A program made the position numbers and the translations under genes. From JAVJSD01 sp040219575 (lineage in GTDB: Bacteria > Planctomycetota > Planctomycetia > Pirellulales > Pirellulaceae): a stretch of DNA of 64,000 nucleotides. The notes beneath the pieces were generated by a model that had not been told where the DNA came from, did no database searches, and worked only from the letters and a program-made list of their open reading frames with translations. Where the stretch lies: positions 1 to 64,000 of the forward strand of contig JAVJSD010000042.1 in the NCBI GenBank assembly GCA_040219575.1. Direction: 5' to 3'. Shown piece by piece: positions 29,901 to 38,900 of this stretch; within the stretch, counting starts at the first letter, position 1; each line of letters starts with the position of its first letter.

Positions 29901-32900
29901 TCGGGCGTTGATGTCGCAAATCAACTGACGTTCGACTACCTGGGCAGTTTGCAAGGACAGGACCACGGCCTGTTGTCGGTGGACACCACCGGCTTTGTTT
30001 TCGGGACGCCGACCGTCAACATTCCACCGGCGGCGATCGAAGGCGCCGGCGACACGTTCACGTTGACGTTGAATTTGTTTGGCGGTCAGGCGGTGACGAC
30101 AAGTTCGCTTCCGTTCAATGCGACCCGCGTGCAGGTTCAAACCGCCATCGACGCGGCGCTCGCCGGCGCGGTGCAGGGCTACACGGCCGGCGATGTGGCG
30201 GTGACCGGCACGAACGTGCCGAATTCGCTGACGCTCACCTTCGGCGGCAGCCTCGCCGGGCAAAACCATGCCCCGCTTACACTGAATCCGACCTTTGTCG
30301 GTACGCCGATTCCGAGCATTGTCCAAGGCGCCCAGGGCGCGGGCGACACGTTCACCTTGACGCTGAATCTGTTCGGCGGCAGCGCGATCACCACCCTACC
30401 GATCGCGTTCAATGCGGCCGCCTCGCAGGTGCAAACCCGCATCGACGCGGCGATCCTCGCCTCAGGTTTGGTGCCCGGCTATGCCGCGGGACAACTGCTT
30501 GTCGGCGGTACGAATATTCTCACCGGCCTCACGTTCGATTACACGGGGGTGTTGGGTGGTCAGAATCACAATCCGATCACCGTCGATGTAACCGGGTACG
30601 CCACCGCGCCCGCGGTGACGAATCCCCCCACACAGACCGACGGGGGCGGCGACACCTTCACGCTGACCGTGAACCTGGCGGGAGGCGCTTCGGTGACCAC
30701 GCTGCCGCTGGCGTTCAACGCCACCGGGGTGCAGGTCCAGCAGGCCGTCAACACGGCCATCGTCAACTCTGGGTTGGTGCCCGGCTACACCGCCAACGAC
30801 GTACTCGTCACGGGAACGACCATTCAGGGCCCCGGCCCCGGGCCCGGCCTCACGTTTACGTTCCAGGGAAGTCTGGCCAATCAAGATCAGCCCGCCATCA
30901 CGCTCGACACCACCGGTTTCGCGATCGCGCCGGGCGTGAGCATCCTCGAAACGAACGGCGCCGGCGATACGTTCACGCTCACGCTGAATCTGTTTGGCGG
31001 CGCGATGATCACCACCGCGCCCATCCCGTACAACGCGTCATCGGGCCAGGTGCAAGCCGCGCTCGAGGACGCCATTATTCTCTCGGGGCTGGTGCCTGGT
31101 TACGCTCCCGGCGACATCCAAGTGACCGGCACGAACGTCCCCACGACCTTGACCGTGATTTACGGCGGCAGCCTCGCCGGAGTCGACCACGCCCTGCTGA
31201 CCATCGACACAGCCGGCTTCGCAATCGCTCCCACGCTCTCCCAGGTCTCGCCCGGTCAGGACGGGACGTCGAACACGATCGACCTGACGTTCCACTTGTT
31301 CGACACCACGTCGATTACCGTCTCGGGCATCGCGGCGGACGCCCTCTGGACCGACGTCCAAACGGCGATCGATGACGCGCTGGTTGCTGCGAACCTGACG
31401 GGGCTTGTGCCCGGCTACATGCCTGGTGATGTAGTCGTCGGCCGCGGCCGGATCCATACCGGCGTGACGCTGGACTACGGCGGGGTGAGCCTCAGCAATC
31501 AGAATCACGGGGAGGCGACGGTCACGACGAATTTCCAGGTCGGCACGCCGGGGGTTGGGCCGTTCGTCACCACCATCCTCAACGCCACCACGGCGATTCG
31601 CTCGGGCGTTGGATTCGAGAACGAGGCGGTCTTCGCCTCGACGATCCTCAGCGCCATCAACCGCACGGCGAATGCGAACCGCGATTTCAGTGTGTACGGT
31701 CGCTACGAGGCCGGATCGGCCACGGTCAGTGGGAGCTTTATCCTGGGCGGAACCAGTCCGGTCACCTTTACGGCCACTGGCGGTTTGGCGGCCATGTCCC
31801 AGCGCCCGCTCGTGATCAACACGCCGATTCCGCATCAGATTGTGATCGACGAGACGGCCAACGCGGCCACGATCGCCGCCATCACCGCCGCCGAAATCAA
31901 CCTGCTCAGCGCCCTAACTCCCAATCCGCCGATCACCGTCGTCGGTTCTTCCGACGGGGCGCGGCTCGGCATGCGGGATGGCTTTTCGGTCGATTTCTCC
32001 GGCATCTCGCACTTCAACGAAGAGCAGACGGTGCAAGTCGTCGGCGCCACCGGCGGCACCTTCGACCTGACTTTTTCGATCACCACCGGCGGACTGCCGC
32101 GAACGATCACCGTGGCGAACATTCCCTACGACGCCACGACGCTCGAAGTGCAGGACCTGGTCGACGAGGCCTTCCGCGAGGTGCGCAATCCGGTCACCGG
32201 CGCCCTGACCAGCGGGTTGTCCAGCTACCTCCGCGGCGACCTCCGCGTGGGCGGCGATCTGAATAGCGGCCTGACCTTCTTCTTCGACGGCACCTCCGTC
32301 GCCGGGCGCAATCAAGCCAACATCGTCGTCAATAACTTGACCGACGGCGCGCTCCAACCGCTCATGACGGGCGTGCAAGGCGGTGCGGAACTGATCGTCC
32401 ACGAGAGGGCGTCGGGAACCGGCGGCCCCGCGGGATTGTCGCGCGAGGGCGAGAACGATCCGACGGCGCCGTTTGCGCTGCGGCCCGACGTCATCTTCCC
32501 GATCGACGTCGACTGGACGGCCGCCCAACTGGCGGCGGGAATCGCCAACGGCATCATTCTTCAACCGCCCCCCGCCCCGCAGATCCCCGTCTTCGGGTTG
32601 TTGCAGTTGTTGCCGTCGATTAGTCCCCAGGCCATCGGCAACACGATCAGCTTCAGTGATGGCGCGTTCGCCGTCTCGCCGGTGACCACCGCTCCCGCGC
32701 TGCCGCCCAACAACGTTCTCTATACGCATCCGTTCACCGGCGTATCGGCGGGTTCGGGCGGTATTGTCACCGGGTTGGCGATTCAGCCCAACGGCGAACG
32801 GATGTTCGCCGTGGACGACCAGGGCGGGTTCTACGAGGTTGAAAACTACCGCGGCGCGGGCACGGCCTTTTCGACGTTCCTGGGCACCATCACCGATCCC

Positions 32901-35900
32901 GTTTCGGGCGCCCCGATCAACTTCCAGGGTCTCACCGTGGGCCCGCAGAGCGTGGAAAACGGCGCCTACTCCGATCTGTTGTTCGGCATCTCCGATACGG
33001 GCGTGCTGTACGCCTTCGACACCGCCGGGGTGCTGCAGCCGTTGTTCCTCAACGGATCGCTCCGGGCGCAGATCAATGTGCCGGCGGGCGGCCCCATCAA
33101 CGGCCTCGATTTCTCGACGCTGGATACGAACCTGTGGCATGCGACGCCGGCGATGCCGACCGTGCGGGGCGCCACGGAAATGGATGTGCGGTTGGGCCTG
33201 GCTGCTTTTGTCGGCCAAACGATCGTCGTCAACGAGCAGCAGGGGAACGCCGGCCATGGCGGCGGCTCCAGCTTCCACTTCGGTCAGGGCAACGTGGGCG
33301 GCAGCCCGCGAAGCTACGACTTCCCCGGCGGCGCGCACGGCGTGCTGGAAAGCGAGACCTTCAGCCTGAAGGGTTACTCCGCCGCCGACCAGCCGGTGCT
33401 GTACTTCAACTACTTCCTGGAACGTGGTGTGACGACCTTCGGCGACTCAATTCGCGTGTACGCCTCCACGACGAACGTCAACCATGCGAGCGGCGGCGCC
33501 TGGGTCGAGATTGCCTCCGACACGGGCGGAGGCGGTCAGGAGTTGTTTGACTACAACACAAACATTCTCGACATTGATCAATTCTGGCGGCAAGCTCGGA
33601 TTCCGCTCGACCAGTTCGCGGGTGAGGAAGAGATCCGGTTGCGGTTCGATTTTTCGACCGCCGGCGACATCAATCTGGGCGACGATAGCTTTGACGAAAT
33701 CCTGACGACCGGTACGGAGCTGCGGGCCCCCGCGGGCGCCGATCTCCGCGACGCGGAGGTGTTCACCATTTCGGAACTGGTGAACGGCTTCAATCCGATC
33801 GACTTCGAAATCGACTTGGGCTACACGTTGATCGCGCCGGGGGGCGTGGACATCGACGACGGCGATCAATTCACGATCGACGGCGTCACGTTCGAATTCG
33901 ACGACGGCACCGGCCCGCCCGTCGCCGGCGGCGTCATCCCGCTGCTTTACAACGACAATTTCTCGGCCCGGCAGATCGCCCAGACGATCGTCTCGGGAAT
34001 CAACATCTCGAGTCTGAACGGCGTCGTAATCCCGCATTTGTTCGACAACCGCATCAACCTGCAAGGCGCGGCGAACGTCCCGTTGCCGATTTCGCTGCCG
34101 GCGAATTTCGTCGAGGGAGCGCCGGGGCTGGCGACGGGCTTCACGCTGGTCGCGCCCGACGGCGCCTCGCTCGCCGATGGCAGCCTGTTCTCGATCAACG
34201 GCACGTTCTTTGAATTCGACGACGGCAGCGGCCCGCCCGCCTTTGGCATCGCGGTGCCCTATAACGTCAATTCCACGGCGGAGGATGTCGCGCAGTCGAT
34301 CGTCTCGGCGATCCTCGGTTCGGGCCTGGCGGGTACGGTGACGCCGCAACTCGTGGGAGACCGCATCAATCTGGCGGGCGCCACGAGTGTGTTGGCGAGC
34401 CCCGCGCTGCCCCTCACGTTCATCGAAGGTGGATTGGGAGCCTCCTCCGATTTCACCATCGCGCTGAATGCCGGGATGACGTCGGACGAGGTGGCGGCGG
34501 TCATCGCCGACGCCGTCGAGTTCGCGTTCTCGTTCCTCGGCCCGCCGACTTCGCCGCCGGCCGTGCCGATCGGCGAGGGGCTCACGGTCAACACGACCAA
34601 CGACGTGATCGCCAACGCCTTCGACACGGGGCTCGTCGGCGCGGCCATCGGGACCTACCGGTTCACCGGCACGATCGGCGACAACCCGTTTACTCCGCCG
34701 CTGCTGGAGGCCGACGCCGACGTCGACCTTGTGCGACTCGACCTGAACGCCGGCATCACGATCGACGTGGGGGCCGTGGCGCTTTCCGGCGGCTTGAATC
34801 CGTACATCCGCGTGTTCGACAACGCCGGCAACGAATTGGCCGCCGACGACGACGGAGGTCCGGGCCCCGGGTTCGATTCCCTGCTGAGCTTCACGACGCA
34901 ATTCGCCGGCACGTACTACATCGGCGTGAGCAGCGCCCCCAACACCAGCTACCTGGCCGACGTGCAAGGCAGCGGCGACGGCGAAAGCACGGGCGACTAC
35001 GAGCTGTCGATCGGTTTCGGCCAGCGCGTGTACACCGCCTCGAAGCTGTACAACGACGTGATCCAGTTGATCGGCCACTTGGCGGTCGATCCCGGTCCGC
35101 TGATATTCCGCGATGTATTGCCGGGCGACGGCCCCACACGTCCGTTCAATACCGACGCATTCAACAACGCCCAGCGAGGCCAGGACAATGTCGCCGAAGG
35201 CTTCTACATCGACGACATCATCATCGGCTTCGCCGAGCGCGGCGAGGCGGTGAGCGGGGCGTTGGTGAACAGCAACACCTATCTTCACCCCTCCGCGCCC
35301 CCAGTCGGAGAAATCACCAGCGGCAACTACACGGTGGAGATCCGCCGCGGCCCTGATTCGGCGATCACGCAGTCGAGCGACACGAACGACCGCTACGTCC
35401 AGAACGTCACCTTCCTGGCGCCTCCCGGCCATGAGTTGGTCGACGGCGGAACCTTCCGCGTGGGCGACGGCATTCATGAGGTGCTGTTCGAATTCAACGA
35501 CGTCACGCTGGGCCCTGGGCACACCGATTTCGGCATCACGGACGGTCGCATCGAGATTCCCTTCCGTCCCAGCGACCCGGACTATGTCATCGCCGCGCGA
35601 ATCCGCGACGCCATCAACAGCACGGCGGTGCAGAACGTGATCGACGTCACGGCCGCGCTGGGGGATGGAGAGGTCGTCACGCCCGCGGCGCCGGCGACGC
35701 CCAGCACGTCGAATCGGGTGAACCTGTTCGGCATCGCGGTCACCGACGTCCGCACGCTGGAAATCGTCGAAGCGGTCTCGCCGCTCAACGCCGACCTGTT
35801 GGTTGAGACGCTGATCGGCGCCAGCCCGGAAATCACTTATGTGCCGGGCAGCAGCCTGTTGTTCAGCGTGGGCGATGCGGCGGGCATCTTCACCGGCGGC

Positions 35901-38900
35901 AAGTCGGTCATCGGCATCGCCGACGGCATCATCTTGACGTCGGGCGACATTTTCACCGCTGAAGGCCCCAACGGCAGCGACGCGACCTCGGTGACGGCCT
36001 CCAATGAATCCGACATCGCCGCCGCGGCGCTGGGCGCCTTCCCCTTGGCGACGCTCGACAATGAGTTCGGCGTGGTCACCGCCGACACCACGTCGTTGGA
36101 GTTCCAGTTCAACCTCTCCGTCGCCGGCGACATCTCCTTCGATTTCGTGTTCGCCTCGGAAGAGTACAACGAATTCGTCAACAGCACGTTCAACGACGCA
36201 TTCGCGTTCTTCGTCGATGGCGTGAACATCGCCTTTGTGCCGACGACGACGACGCCGGTGTCGGTGAACAACGTCAACGGCGGGAACCCGTTCGGCGTCC
36301 TCGCCTCGAATCCCGGCTACTACAACAACAACGATCCCAGCGACGGCGGACAGTTCCTCTCCCAGATCGGCTACGACGGGTTCACCTCCGTGATCCGGGC
36401 CGAGGCCGTCGGGCTCGCGGCGGGCACGCACACGATTCGCCTGACGATCTCCGATGTCGCCGACACCGCCCTCGACAGCGCGGTGTTCCTCAGCGCCAAC
36501 AGCTTCCAGTTCAACGCGGCGTTGGAAGGAAAGCCAACGGGCATTCCCGGTCTCCGCTTCGACGAGAAGGGCGACCAGAATCGCTTCCGCGATCAAGGCC
36601 AGGTGATCATCAGCTCCACGTCGGTCACCGATTCGGAGGGAGTCGGCATCGCCCTCGATGCGGGACAACGCAGCCGCCCGGATCTCGTGCCGCTGGCCGG
36701 CGCCCTGCCGCACCAGGGATCGGTCATCAATCCCGCCATCCAGAACTTGGAGCGTTGGGCGCCCGGCGTGGTGGTCGTCAACAGCATCATCGCCCGCAAC
36801 GGCGCCGGCGGCATTCGCATCAGCGGCGATCCCAACATCACGGGCGACATGCTGGCGGCCGTGTCGTTCGCCCGCTTGATCAACAACACGATTTACGGCC
36901 TGGACAACGGCGACGTCGGCATCGACATCTCCGTCAACTCCAGCCCGACGCTGCTCAACAATATCGTGGCCAATTTCACGACCGGCATTCAGGTCGACGC
37001 CACTTCGCAATCGACGATCGTGCAAGGCACCGCGTACCACCGCAACGGCACGAACGCCTCGGGCATCGCGGGGGGAGGCGGCCTGGGCGACTTCTTCCTC
37101 ACGCTCGATCCCAATGAGCCGTTGTTCGTCAACGCGGATGGAGGCAACTTCATTCCCGACGCAGGCTCGCGGGTCATCGACAGTTCGGTGGCCAAGGTCG
37201 ACGAGCGCGACGAGCGCCTGGGGCAACTGTCGCTGATGGGACTCGGCGTGTCTCCCCTGTTGGCGCCCGAACTCGACGCCAGCGGGCAGGTGCGCACCGA
37301 CGATCCGGATGCGAATCCTCCCTCCGGTTCGGGCTTTGATCCGTTCAAGGACCGCGGGGCGATCGATCGGGCCGACTTCATCGGCCCCACGGCCGTGCTT
37401 CGCGTGCCGGCCGACAACGATCCGAGCGTCGACCTCGATCCCGTCGAGAACCAGGTCAATGTCGGTTTCAGCATCCCGGTTCCCTACTTCGCCATTCAGT
37501 TGGTGGACGGCGTCGATCCGAACAACCCGTTGGACGGTTCGGGCATCGAAGACGCGTCGGTCGTCACCAGCCGCGTGAAGGTGTTCCGCCTGAACGAGAA
37601 CGGCCAGCAGCTGCTGATCGACGGCTCGGACTACAAGTTCACGTACGACGCCACGAACAATGTGATCCGCTTGACGTCCACCGCCGGATTGTGGGCGCCC
37701 GGCGCGTACGTGGTGTTGCTCGACAACTCGCTCGACCAGAAGACCATCAACGCGCCCAACGGGTCGTTGATCGTCAACGGCGAGACGATCGTCGTGACCG
37801 ATCTGCAGAGCAATATCGCGACGCTGGAGTTCGTCAGCGGACTGAGCCTTACCGTTCCGCCGGCGCTCGTCTTCCCCACGGAGACGTTCACCATCAGCGA
37901 CGGCGTCACCACGCACACGTTCGAGTTCACCAACACCGGGTTCTTCACGCCCGGCAACATCCCGGTCGATATCACGGTGGCCCCCACGCAGGACATCATC
38001 GCCGCGGCGATTGTCAACGCGATCAACACCACCACGCTGGCCGGCCTGACGCCGGTGACGTTGGGCGGAGGCGTGGTGCATCTGGGCGGCGGCCCGTCGC
38101 ATTCGGTCACGACCACCAGCGGTCTGATCATCAGCGGCAATACGAGCCCCTTCACGCCGGGCGCCATCCCGATTCCGTACATTCCCAGTTCGCTGTTCAG
38201 CGCTCAGCAATCGGCGGCGGCCATCGCGGCGGCGTTGCAAAGCTCGGGCCTGGTCAATGTGCCGGTGACCGTGAACGGTTCGCAAGTCTTGTTGCTCAAC
38301 GTGGCGAGCATCGTCAGCAATGGACGCGATGGAAACCTGCTCGCGATCTCCGACCGCACCGGGAACGAACTGCTGCCGAACAAGTCGGACGACACGACCA
38401 GCTTCAGCATCGTGCTGGGCATTCCGGATTCGGACCTCGGCGACGCACCCGATCCGTACCCCACGCAGATCAGTGAAGGCGGCGCTTACCATGCCGTCGC
38501 GGGCGTCGATCCGCTGCGCCTCGGCGCCTTGATCGACATCGAACCGAACGGCGCCGCGCCTCCCGATACCGACAATACGATTGGATTGGTCGATGAAGAC
38601 GGCGTGACGACCGCCGGCTTGTTCTCGACGGGAACGGCCACGTTCACCTTCCAGTCGTCCGGTCCTGGAAAGGTCGACGGCTGGATCGACTACAACCAGA
38701 ACGGCGTCTGGGAGACGAGCGAGCAGGTCTTCATCAGCCGCGACGTCGTGGCTGGCGCCAATCCCTTCCAGATCGTGGTCCCCGCCGTGGCGCCGGACGG
38801 TTACTGGGCGCGGTTCCGGCTCAGCACCGATGGCGGCCTGGCGCCCACCGGCGGCGCCGCCGACGGCGAGGTGGAGGACTACTTGCTGCAGATCGGGCCC

